Assembly: GCA_016929905.1 (NCBI GenBank)
Contig: JAFGHX010000328.1
Span: 1 to 64,000, forward strand
Direction of reading: 5' to 3'
From: Kiritimatiellia bacterium
Lineage (GTDB): Bacteria; Verrucomicrobiota; Kiritimatiellia; JAFGHX01
Length of the DNA stretch: 64,000 bases
Part shown: piece by piece, positions 52,392 through 60,047 of the stretch
How positions within the stretch are numbered: the first letter of the stretch is position 1
Layout: each line of letters opens with the position of its first letter
The notes under the pieces: generated by a model
What the model saw: only the letters and a program-made list of their open reading frames with translations
Database searches by the model: none
Told to the model about the DNA's origin: nothing
Translations under genes and position numbers: made by a program

Positions 52392-53537
52392 ATGCAAACG
52401 CTGCGCGCCACGAATCGAATACACGCAAAGATCGAGAACGATCTGAAGGCCCAGATCGGCACGGGGCGACTCAGGCCCGGCGATCGCATCCTGTCGGAAC
52501 GCAAGCTGTGTGGGCAGTACGGGCTGAGCCGCACGGCCATCCGTTCGGTGATCGAGGAACTGATCCGCGACGGCCTGCTCTGCCGCGACGCGCGGCGCGG
52601 GACATTCGTCGCCGACTCCGGCACGGTCCGGGCTCTTGCTCAGCCGGCAACGCGCACGGTGATCGTCGGCTTCAATCCGAGTCTGGAAGTCACCTCGCTG
52701 CGTGCGATGCCGCGGTTCGAGGCCACGTATCGCGGCATCGAATCGCAGGCGCTGGCACACGGCTACGATGTCGCCATCCAACTCGGCGCGGCCTTCAGGC
52801 AGAAGCTGAGCTTCGGCGCCGCCCGCCTGAAGACGGAGGTCTGCGGCATGATCGTTGGCGGCGTCGACATCGACGCCGCCATCGACGACTTGCTCCGCGC
52901 AGGCGTGCCGCTTGTCATACTGGGCCCTACGACGCGCCAGGACGTGAACGCCGTCGATGCCGATGCCGTCAGCGGCGGCTATCTGGCCTGCCGATACGTC
53001 CTGGAGCACGGCTATGAACGGACGGCATTTGTCGCGCCGGTCTTCCAGGGAGAAAGCGGCGTTCAGCAGGGCTTCCTGCAACGCCGGACCGGCTACCTCC
53101 GCGCACTGGGCGAGGCGGGCGTCACGGCTTCCGGGCCGACGGTGTATCCGGTGATCGACACGCTCACCTCCTGCACCGAAGAGGGGGAGAACCAGCTCCG
53201 CGAGGCCCTGCAGAGGTTGGCGCCGCCGTTCGCCGTCTTCACCGCCGCCGACATCCTGGCACCGACGCTGTACAAGCTCATCGGCGGGCTCGGGCTCAAG
53301 ATCCCCGATGATGTCGGGATCATCGGGTGCGACGGCCAGCCCTGGGCCGAGACGCTCGACCCGCCTCTGACCACGGTCTTCGTCGACACCGAACACATCG
53401 GCGTGCTCGCCTGGAAACGGCTGCACGAGTTGATCACGGCGCCCGCCCCAACCCCGCCGTTCAAGCAGCTCGTCCCCGTGCGCCTGATCGAGCGCGCATC
53501 ATGCCTTGGGGCGTCCTCCGGACGCCCCAAGGCATGA
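52392..53537 (+). CDS. GntR DNA-binding/LacI-sensor transcription regulator
   Basis: A 381-residue regulator. A GntR winged helix is at 1-80 (IHAKIENDLKAQIGTGRLRP; DRILSERKLCGQYGLSRTAI; GLLCRDARRGTFVAD). A LacI-type sugar sensor follows (VIVGFNPSL; CGMIVGGVDIDAAIDDLLRA; DDVGIIGCDGQPWAETLDPP). This arrangement is that of AraR-type repressors, which release DNA on binding a sugar. The start is ATG 52392. The palindrome at 53498-53538 overlaps its last 13 codons. It diverges from the epimerase pair, the probable regulated genes. Ligand unknown. Confidence 0.87.
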   Translation: MQTLRATNRIHAKIENDLKAQIGTGRLRPGDRILSERKLCGQYGLSRTAIRSVIEELIRDGLLCRDARRGTFVADSGTVRALAQPATRTVIVGFNPSLEVTSLRAMPRFEATYRGIESQALAHGYDVAIQLGAAFRQKLSFGAARLKTEVCGMIVGGVDIDAAIDDLLRAGVPLVILGPTTRQDVNAVDADAVSGGYLACRYVLEHGYERTAFVAPVFQGESGVQQGFLQRRTGYLRALGEAGVTASGPTVYPVIDTLTSCTEEGENQLREALQRLAPPFAVFTAADILAPTLYKLIGGLGLKIPDDVGIIGCDGQPWAETLDPPLTTVFVDTEHIGVLAWKRLHELITAPAPTPPFKQLVPVRLIERASCLGASSGRPKA

Positions 53538-53538
53538 T
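53498..53538. terminator. Perfect 19-bp palindrome across the stop codon
   Basis: Arms 53498-53516 and 53520-53538 pair without mismatch around loop TCC, spanning the TGA. There is no T run. It is probably an RNA-stabilising or terminating hairpin, possibly a short inserted palindrome that added the last residues of the regulator. Confidence 0.55.
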
Positions 53539-53698
53539 AGTGATCAGACGTCAGCGATCAGGCCCCTTGTCGTAAGCCTTGCGGCAGACTGTGTCGGCGG
53601 AACCGGACCTTCGACTTTCGACCTGCCGACCTTCGACCTCTGCCCGTGGCGGTATTCCCCTTTTCATTGGGCTCCGTCGGGTGTAATCTGGTGCTCCC

Positions 53699-55309
53699 AT
53701 GCAAATCCTGGACTGCGATTATCTGGTCGTGGGCAGCGGCATCGCGGGCCTGATGTCGGCGATCCATCTTTCGGATGCCGGCCGCGTGATCGTCGTCACG
53801 AAGAAGGAAAGCGCGGAGAGCAACACGAACTACGCGCAGGGCGGGATTGCGTGCGTGGTGGACTCCGCCGACAGCGTCGATGCGCACGTGCGCGACACGC
53901 TCGGGGCGGGTGCGGGGCTGTGTGACGAGGCCGTTGTGCGCCGCATCGTCGCGCAGGGCCCGGCCCGGATCGCGGACCTGGAGCGGCTCGGGGTGACGTT
54001 CTCCGCGACGGAAGACCGGAGCGGGTACGATCTGGGCAAGGAGGGCGGCCATTCGCACCGGCGCGTGCTGCATGCGGGCGACATCACGGGCCGCGAGGTG
54101 GAGGCGGCGCTGCTGGACCAGATCCGCGCGCGGCCGACCGTACGGGTAATCGAACAGGCGATGGTCATCGACCTGATCACCACCGGCTGGCTCAGGTGGA
54201 AGACGCTGAACCGGTGCGCGGGCGCCTACGTGCTGAACCGGCGGACGGGCGAGATCTCCGCGATCCGCGCGCCGTACACCGTCATGGCCTCGGGCGGCGG
54301 CGGCAAGGTGTATCTCTACACGAGCAACCCGGACATTGCCACGGGCGACGGCATGGCGCTGGCGTGGCGCGCGGGCGTCCCGATCAAGAACATGGAATTC
54401 ATCCAGTTCCACCCCACCTGCCTGTACCACGCGGCGGCGAAATCGTTCCTCATCAGCGAGGCCGTTCGCGGCGAGGGCGCGAAGCTGGTGGACCGCCACG
54501 GCATATCCTTCATGGAAGGCTACGACCCGCGCGGGGCGCTCGCCCCGCGCGACGTGGTCGCGCGCGCGATCGACAACGAGATGAAGAAGCGCGGCGCGCC
54601 CTGCATGTACCTGGACATCCGGCACCGATCGGTGCGTTTCCTGAAGCGGCGGTTCCCCAACATCTACGACCGGTGCCTGGCGTTCGGCATCGACATGGCC
54701 AAAGACCTGATCCCCGTCGTGCCCGCCGCGCACTATTTCTGCGGCGGCATCGAAGCCGGTGTCGACGGGGCGACCGCGCTGCCCGGGCTGTTCGCGTGCG
54801 GCGAGGCGGCCTGCACCGGCCTGCACGGGGCCAACCGGCTGGCCAGCAACTCCCTGCTCGAGGCGCTCGTGTGCGCGTACAACCTCGCCGAACGGCTCCG
54901 GCAGATGCCGCCGTCGACCGCGTACAGGCCCGTGCGGATCCCCGCCTGGAAATACGGCAAAGCGGTGCCCAGCGACGAGGAGATCGTCGTGGAGCACAAC
55001 TGGAACGAAGTCCGCACCTGCATGTGGGACTATGTCGGCATCGTGCGCACCGACAAGCGGCTCGACCGCGCCCTGCGCCGGGTCCGCAACCTGCGCCGCG
55101 AGATCCGCCAGTACTACGAGGACTACCTCGTCACGGCGGACATCCTCGAGCTGCGCAACATCGCCGCCGTCGCGGAGCTTATCATCCGCTCCGCCCGGAA
55201 GCGCAAGGAGAGCCGGGGCCTGCACTACACGCTGGACTATCCCGAACCGGACGACTCGCGCCCGCCGCGCGACACGCGGATCCGCGACAAGCCGGGCGGC
55301 CCGATCTGA
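53699..55309 (+). CDS. nadB: L-aspartate oxidase
   Basis: A 536-residue FAD enzyme that oxidises L-aspartate to iminoaspartate, the first step of de novo NAD synthesis. It shows the FAD site YLVVGSGIAGLMSAIHLSDA, SNTNYAQGGIACVVD, KEGGHSHRRVLHAGDITGRE, and NMEFIQFHPTCLYH with VRGEGAKLVDRHG. The C-terminal substrate-loop Arg and HYFCGGIEAGVDG and GLHGANRLASNSLLEALVC are typical NadB. The quinolinate synthase partner (nadA) is not here. Start ATG 53699 lacks a clear ribosome site; a promoter-like TAATCT sits at 53685-53690, so the transcript may be nearly leaderless. Ends before a purine-rich repeat. Confidence 0.94.
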   Translation: MQILDCDYLVVGSGIAGLMSAIHLSDAGRVIVVTKKESAESNTNYAQGGIACVVDSADSVDAHVRDTLGAGAGLCDEAVVRRIVAQGPARIADLERLGVTFSATEDRSGYDLGKEGGHSHRRVLHAGDITGREVEAALLDQIRARPTVRVIEQAMVIDLITTGWLRWKTLNRCAGAYVLNRRTGEISAIRAPYTVMASGGGGKVYLYTSNPDIATGDGMALAWRAGVPIKNMEFIQFHPTCLYHAAAKSFLISEAVRGEGAKLVDRHGISFMEGYDPRGALAPRDVVARAIDNEMKKRGAPCMYLDIRHRSVRFLKRRFPNIYDRCLAFGIDMAKDLIPVVPAAHYFCGGIEAGVDGATALPGLFACGEAACTGLHGANRLASNSLLEALVCAYNLAERLRQMPPSTAYRPVRIPAWKYGKAVPSDEEIVVEHNWNEVRTCMWDYVGIVRTDKRLDRALRRVRNLRREIRQYYEDYLVTADILELRNIAAVAELIIRSARKRKESRGLHYTLDYPEPDDSRPPRDTRIRDKPGGPI

Positions 55310-55368
55310 CGCCGCCGCGAAAACGGCCGGCGCAGGGGATGAGGATGGAAGAGTGGAAGGATGGAAGG

Positions 55369-56193
55369 ATGGAAGGGCGCTGTGAAGGGAAGCTGGCGCG
55401 GAGACGCGGAACGACGGGCGCGGCGCCGGCGCTGATGGCGCTGTCGGCCTGTCTGATGGCGGCCGGGCTGCGGGCCGCGGACGAGCCCTCCGAGCCGCCG
55501 CCGACGCTGGCCCGGCGGCTCTGCGCCTCCTACGCGCAGGTCCAGACGCTGAGCTGCCGGATCCGGAAAGTGACGCGGATGGGTGAGCGCAGCGTGCGGA
55601 TGCTCTCCTCCGTGCACTATCAACGGCCCGATCATATCCACGTCGACAACACCGCGCCCTCGCCGCGGCGAATCATCGCAGACGGCCAGCGGCTGTTCTA
55701 TCACGAGACCGGCGCCCGGCTCGGCTTCTCGAAGCCCGTTGGCGAACTGCGCGACGACTGGCTCATCATGCTCAGGACCGTGCCCGGCTCCCCGATGGAG
55801 TACCTGCTGCGCCTGCGCGACCTGCGGGAAGAGGCGCTGGAAGGCACCGAGACCTTTCCGGTTCGGCGCGGGTATCAGGCCGAGAAACGCTTCATCGTGC
55901 TCAACTGCGACACGGAAGGCCGGCTCGCGCGCATCGACTTCTACGAATCCGCCGAGATGCGGAAGCGAACCGGGTCCTGCGAGTACGACGCGTTCCAACA
56001 GGTCGCCCCGGGCTGCTGGATCCCGTGCCTGCACAAGGAGACGGTGCTGGAGCTGGACGAACCGGTCACGACCACCCGCCGCATCAGCAACCTGGTTGTG
56101 AACCAGCCCGTTGCGCCGGGGCTCTTCGACCCGAAAGCCTTCTTCAAAGACGTGGAATTCACCGGCGATTTCCACAAGACCTACCAACCATGA
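55369..56193 (+). CDS. LolA-like (DUF1571) exported protein
   Basis: A 274-residue protein with a signal peptide (ALMALSACLMAAGLRAAD). The half-barrel pattern of LolA/DUF1571 follows: YAQVQTLSCRIRKVTRMGER, HYQRPDHIHVDNTAPSPRRI, ADGQRLFYHETGARLGFSK. VVNQPVAPGLFDPKAFF near the end matches VNxxLxxxLFxP endings. Such proteins shuttle lipoprotein or other lipids across the periplasm. ATG 55369 is chosen; ATG 55345 and 55339 are in frame inside a purine-rich repeat that can supply the ribosome site. Its TGA overlaps the ATG of the AsmA-like gene. Confidence 0.75.
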   Translation: MEGRCEGKLARRRGTTGAAPALMALSACLMAAGLRAADEPSEPPPTLARRLCASYAQVQTLSCRIRKVTRMGERSVRMLSSVHYQRPDHIHVDNTAPSPRRIIADGQRLFYHETGARLGFSKPVGELRDDWLIMLRTVPGSPMEYLLRLRDLREEALEGTETFPVRRGYQAEKRFIVLNCDTEGRLARIDFYESAEMRKRTGSCEYDAFQQVAPGCWIPCLHKETVLELDEPVTTTRRISNLVVNQPVAPGLFDPKAFFKDVEFTGDFHKTYQP

Positions 56194-57527
56194 GCAAGCG
56201 CCGCCTTCTGGGGACCGGGCTTGGCCTGCTCGCCGCGCTCGCGGCGCTGCGCCTCGCCGTGCCGCACGTCGCGCTCCGCGTGGCCCGGGCAAAACTCAGC
56301 CGCCGGCTGAACGTCGCCGTGCGCGTGGGCGGGCTCGACGTGTCGCTGCTGCGCGGCCGCGTGGTGATCCACCGGCTCCGCATCCCGCAGCCGGCCGGTT
56401 TTCGCGGCGGCCCGTTTCTCGACATGCCACGCGGCGAAATGCGAATCCGGCTCGCCTCGCTGTTCACGCGCGGGATACGGATCCGCGAGTTCGTCGCGCA
56501 CGACACCACCCTCACCTTCATCCGCAACGCCGACGGCAGACTCAACACCGATGTGCTCGGCCTCCCGCCGTCACCCGAAGAGATCCCGCGCTTCCCGCTG
56601 TGGGTCGAGACCCTCACGATCCGGGACGGCGCCGTCAACTGCGTGGACTGGTCGACTCCGAACGAGGCGCTCCTGTTGCGGCTGAGAAACGTGGACGGGC
56701 GAGGCCGGAACCTGACCGTCGACCGCGACCGCCTGCACGAGCAGGTGCTGCCGGGCACCTTGGCCGTTACAGCGGAGATCGCCCAGCGCCCCTGGCAGAC
56801 CGGACGCGCCGGCCTCTACGCGCGGGTCGGCATCCTGGGCGGGGAATGGCCGGCGGTGAACGCCGCCGTGCTGGCGTACGGCCTGGAGCTGCAGGCGTTC
56901 AGCAGCGCCCTGCCGCCCGGGGCCATCGGAACGCTGGGCGGCGAGTGCCTGGACCTGTGCGCAGAGGTGTCAGCCTCTTCGGCCGTGCTCGCCTGTGCCG
57001 GGTACGCGCAGACGGTGGGCGGCCGGTTCCCGTTCACGATATCCGGCACCCCGGACTCGCCGGACTTCAGCAAAGCGGGCGTGTTCTTCGGCATACTCTC
57101 GCGCACGGGCGGCGGGCTCGGGAGCCTGGCGCGCGGCGCGGCCGGCGCCACGCTGACGGTAGCCGAAACCGCCGTGGACACGACCGTCGCGGTCGCCAAG
57201 GGCGCCGGGCGCATGGCCGGCTCGGTGGGCCGGGGGCTGCTCGACACGGCGCGCGGGGTCGTGACGGCCGATCTCGGCACGGTCGCACAGGGCCTCCTGC
57301 AGGCCACGGTCGGTACCGTCTCTGAAGCGGTCGATGCCGTCGGCGGAACGGCTGAAACCGTGGCCCAGGGCGCGGCGGCGACGGGCGAGGCCGCGGCCGG
57401 CGCAGAAGAAGCCCGGCGTTGGCGTCAAGCCATGCTCGATCGCTGGTCTCGCGCATGGGCGGAGGCCAGAAAGGCCGTTGACAGGCGCGCCTGCCCCGGT
57501 TTTTCGGGTACGCGGGAAAAACATTGA
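56190..57527 (+). CDS. AsmA-like envelope protein
   Basis: A 445-residue protein anchored by one N-terminal TM (LLGTGLGLLAALAALRLAVP). It has the AsmA-type start VGGLDVSLLRGRVVIHRLRI, and FPLWVETLTIRDGAVNCVDW later. This family forms lipid-transfer bridges or regulates outer-membrane assembly. The C-terminal 100 residues are a Gly/Ala/Val-rich, low-complexity repeat (ETAVDTTVAVAKGAGRMAGS) and the last part is Arg/Trp-rich. ATGA overlap with the LolA-like gene shows translational coupling; together they suggest a periplasmic lipid-trafficking pair. The full-length AsmA family is usually longer than 600 residues. Confidence 0.72.
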   Translation: MSKRRLLGTGLGLLAALAALRLAVPHVALRVARAKLSRRLNVAVRVGGLDVSLLRGRVVIHRLRIPQPAGFRGGPFLDMPRGEMRIRLASLFTRGIRIREFVAHDTTLTFIRNADGRLNTDVLGLPPSPEEIPRFPLWVETLTIRDGAVNCVDWSTPNEALLLRLRNVDGRGRNLTVDRDRLHEQVLPGTLAVTAEIAQRPWQTGRAGLYARVGILGGEWPAVNAAVLAYGLELQAFSSALPPGAIGTLGGECLDLCAEVSASSAVLACAGYAQTVGGRFPFTISGTPDSPDFSKAGVFFGILSRTGGGLGSLARGAAGATLTVAETAVDTTVAVAKGAGRMAGSVGRGLLDTARGVVTADLGTVAQGLLQATVGTVSEAVDAVGGTAETVAQGAAATGEAAAGAEEARRWRQAMLDRWSRAWAEARKAVDRRACPGFSGTREKH

Positions 57528-57552
57528 CATTTCGGCCCCGGCGTCGTATTGA
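57524..57552 (+). promoter_or_regulatory. Strong sigma-70-type promoter
   Basis: TTGACA (57524-57529), 17-base spacer, TATTGA (57547-57552). It overlaps the stop of the AsmA-like gene and drives the small double-Cys protein. Confidence 0.75.
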
Positions 57553-57596
57553 GAAAGCGCGCATGATTGGCCAGACCTCTGAGGAAAGGAGCCAGA

Positions 57597-57890
57597 ATGA
57601 GGATTATTGCGTGTGTGTTGGTTGCCATCCTTCTGATCGGAGCCGTGGCGTCGGCGGTGGCCGCCGATGCGAAGAAAGACGCACCGGCCCTTCCGCCGTT
57701 CCTGGTGGGCTGCTGCTTTGGCCTTCGAGTCGGCCTGGAGTATAACGACGGCGCCCAACTGCACTGGCGCGAGTGGTGCCGGCTGATCCCCGTCGTCAGT
57801 TTCGTGATCGCCATCTGGGACGGCGTGGAGTGCCAGCAGGGCATGACGAAAAAACAATGGGCCGAACAGAACGGCGCCAACTGGTATTGA
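57597..57890 (+). CDS. Small exported double-Cys protein of unknown function
   Basis: A 97-residue protein. Residues 1-25 form a signal peptide or anchor (IIACVLVAILLIGAVASAVAAD), with PFLVGCCFGLRVGLEYNDGA following. A hydrophobic stretch LIPVVSFVIAIWDGVECQQG and the end KKQWAEQNGANWY close it. Four cysteines after the signal peptide (the CC pair, WCR, ECQ) suggest disulfides. The start ATG 57597 has AAAGGAG six bases upstream and a strong promoter, so it is likely well expressed as its own transcript. I do not know a family name; similar short proteins beside YidD-type genes are plausible. It sits ahead of TPR-YidD and TPR-DUF5683-like genes. Confidence 0.65.
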   Translation: MRIIACVLVAILLIGAVASAVAADAKKDAPALPPFLVGCCFGLRVGLEYNDGAQLHWREWCRLIPVVSFVIAIWDGVECQQGMTKKQWAEQNGANWY

Positions 57891-57920
57891 TCGTACGCTC
57901 TGACTTTCTGCGGAATGTCG

Positions 57921-57986
57921 CGGGCCGGTTCCGGCCCGTGCGTTATCGGGGCAAGGGGCCTCGGCTGCGCGACGCCGAGGCCCTTT
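57921..57986 (+). terminator. Two tandem hairpins after the small Cys protein
   Basis: CGGGCCGG-TT-CCGGCCCG (57921-57938) is followed by a 13-bp stem AAGGGGCCTCGGC/GCCGAGGCCCTTT (57953-57986) with an 8-base loop and one G-T pair. The second ends in TTT. It separates a highly expressed small gene from the TPR-YidD gene. Confidence 0.7.
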
Positions 57987-57997
57987 GTGTCTCGCCC

Positions 57998-58900
57998 ATG
58001 AGGATGCGCCCGCACATGCTCCTCTGCAGCGCCGCCAGCCTGGCGCTCGTGCTGGCTCTTGCGCCGCCGAGCCGGGCGGCCGAACCGGCGCGGCCGGCGC
58101 CGGTCCGCGCGCTCGCCGCCGCCGGCGCCGCCCCGGCGGTCGACCTGCGGCTCGCGCTGGAGCTGTTCGAGGAAGGCGACTACGCCGCCAGCCGCCTGGA
58201 ATGCATGCGCGCGCTCAGCAGCACGCCCGGCGCCGAACAGGCGTTGCTTGTGAAAGCCATGGCGGAACGACAGCTCGGCATGGAGGCGGCGGGCGCGGCG
58301 CTGAACGCGCTGTTCACCGCCGAGACGGCGCTGCCCCAAATCCGTATGTTGGCCGGCTACGAGTACGCCCAAACACTCTGGCGCGCAGGCAGAATCGAGG
58401 CCGCCTGCAACGGCTTCAGGCAGGTCTTCCAGCGGACGGAATCGAGGGAACTGTTCCTCCGCGCCGGCTGCGCGCTGTCTATCCTGCTCGGCACGCACCC
58501 CAACCTGGCCGGCGACTCGCCCGGGCTCGCCCTGCAACTGAAGAGCTGTGCGCCGCTCTGGTCCGAGCCGCTCAGAGCCGAGTGCGCCGGCGCCACCGCG
58601 GCGGGCGAACGGCGCGCGGGCGCCGCCGCCTGTGCGGGGCGCTGGTTCGTCGCGTTCTACCGCACCCAGATCGCACCGGCGCTCGGCCAGCGTTGCGCGT
58701 TGGAACCGTCCTGCTCGGAATACTGCCGCCAGGCCTTCGTCAAGCACGGCGTGCTGGCGCTGCCGTTGCAGGCAGACCGCTTCGTGCGCGAACCCAGCGT
58801 GGTCGGAGCGCGTTCCCGCCCCACGCGCGTAGGCGATACCGTGCGCTACCCCGATCCGCTCGAGGATCACGACTGGTGGCTGGGCGGAGGGGAGCGGTGA
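57998..58900 (+). CDS. Exported TPR protein fused to YidD domain
   Basis: A 300-residue protein. A signal peptide (LCSAASLALVLALAPPSRAAE) is followed by TPR-like helices (LRLALELFEEGDYAASRLEC; AGYEYAQTLWRAGRIEAACN). The last 85 residues are a YidD domain: FYRTQIAPALGQRCALEPSC, then SEYCRQAFVKHGVLALPLQA. YidD proteins normally are about 85 residues, attach to the cytoplasmic face and help YidC insert membrane proteins. Here the domain would lie outside the membrane, an odd topology. ATG 57998 lacks a strong ribosome site. Next gene is a TPR-DUF5683-like protein 123 bases on. Confidence 0.78.
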   Translation: MRMRPHMLLCSAASLALVLALAPPSRAAEPARPAPVRALAAAGAAPAVDLRLALELFEEGDYAASRLECMRALSSTPGAEQALLVKAMAERQLGMEAAGAALNALFTAETALPQIRMLAGYEYAQTLWRAGRIEAACNGFRQVFQRTESRELFLRAGCALSILLGTHPNLAGDSPGLALQLKSCAPLWSEPLRAECAGATAAGERRAGAAACAGRWFVAFYRTQIAPALGQRCALEPSCSEYCRQAFVKHGVLALPLQADRFVREPSVVGARSRPTRVGDTVRYPDPLEDHDWWLGGGER

Positions 58901-59023
58901 GGGGGGATCGTCAATGGTTGATGGACCGCAAACTTGATCGAGAACCTACTCGGGAACTTGCCCCGAAATTCCGGCGAGGCGCTGCCGGCGACGGCCAAGC
59001 CGGGAAGACGGAGATAGGCCGAC

Positions 59024-59971
59024 ATGCATGAACGGCGCTTGAAACGCGCGTGGCGAGCAGGAAAGCCGGACGGGGGTGGGGCCGCCCGGGGCAGGACGCG
59101 GCGCCACCTCCGGTTCGCGCTGACGCCCCTCTGGCTGTGCGCCACCGCGGCGCGCCTGCAGGCGGGTGATGCCGACGCCGCGCGCCAACTGGCGGCCGAG
59201 CTCGCGAGCGAAGGCCGCCATGAACCCGCCGCGATCGAGTACAGGCGGCTGGCGCTGGACGCGGAGACGGGCGAGCGGCGGGGCGGCTACTACTGGGCGG
59301 CCGCTTACGCCTATTGGCGGGCCGGGGACCACGAGCGGGTCGTCGCGATGCTGGACCGGGCCGAAGACAGCGCGCCGGATCTGACGACGGAATCGCTTCT
59401 CCTGCGCGGGGAAGCCGCGCTCGCCGCGCGCCGGAAAGAGCAGGCCCTCTTCTACCTGCAGAGCGTCGTCGAAGGCGAGGGCCCGGCGCAGGCCAGAGCC
59501 TATGCCGTGCGGCGCCTGGCCGGCGCGCTGCTCAGCGCGGGCGAGCTGCCGGCCGCGCGGACGCTGCTGGCGAAGGAGCAATCGACACAGGGGGAGGCGC
59601 TCGCCGCGCTGGACCGCCACGCGAAGGGCCGGGGCCGGAACCCCGCGCTCGGCGGGATCCTGGGCATCGTGCCGGGGCTGGGCTACGCCTATTCGGGCGA
59701 GTACGCCAACGCGCTCCGATCGCTGATCCTGAACGGCATCTTCATCTACGGGCTGCTCGATACGGCCGATCACGAGCAATGGGGGGCGTTCGGCGTTGTT
59801 GCGTTTTTCGAGCTGACCTGGTATACGGGAAGCATTTACGGCGGGATCGATGCGGCGCACCGCTACAATCAGACCCGCCTGGACGCCTGCCGCGAGGCGG
59901 TGGACGGCGGAACGGGCTTTTCCCTCGATTGGCGGCAGGTTCCGGTCGTTTGTCTGCGGTTCTCGTTCTGA
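59024..59971 (+). CDS. TPR protein with DUF5683-like membrane domain
   Basis: A 315-residue protein. An Arg-rich start and hydrophobic stretch (LRFALTPLWLCATAARLQAG) form a signal peptide. TPR helices follow (ARQLAAELASEGRHEPAAIE; YYWAAAYAYWRAGDHERVVA; ALLSAGELPAARTLLAKEQ). The C-terminal third, LGGILGIVPGLGYAYSGEYA then LRSLILNGIFIYGLLDT, has the P-G-x-G-x-x-Y pattern of DUF5683-like domains with two short membrane helices. The start ATG 59024 has GGAG 11 bases upstream. Together with the preceding genes it suggests an envelope assembly module; partners unknown. Confidence 0.72.
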   Translation: MHERRLKRAWRAGKPDGGGAARGRTRRHLRFALTPLWLCATAARLQAGDADAARQLAAELASEGRHEPAAIEYRRLALDAETGERRGGYYWAAAYAYWRAGDHERVVAMLDRAEDSAPDLTTESLLLRGEAALAARRKEQALFYLQSVVEGEGPAQARAYAVRRLAGALLSAGELPAARTLLAKEQSTQGEALAALDRHAKGRGRNPALGGILGIVPGLGYAYSGEYANALRSLILNGIFIYGLLDTADHEQWGAFGVVAFFELTWYTGSIYGGIDAAHRYNQTRLDACREAVDGGTGFSLDWRQVPVVCLRFSF

Positions 59972-59973
59972 TC

Positions 59974-60002
59974 TTGCATATGTTCGGCCGAACGGGTAGA
60001 GT
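59974..60002 (+). promoter_or_regulatory. Promoter of hybrid histidine kinase
   Basis: TTGCAT (59974-59979), 17-base spacer, TAGAGT (59997-60002), 45 bases before the kinase start. Confidence 0.55.
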
Positions 60003-60047
60003 AAGGTTTGCTTGCTTTTCCGCGCAACCCCACGGAGCAGGGCGACC

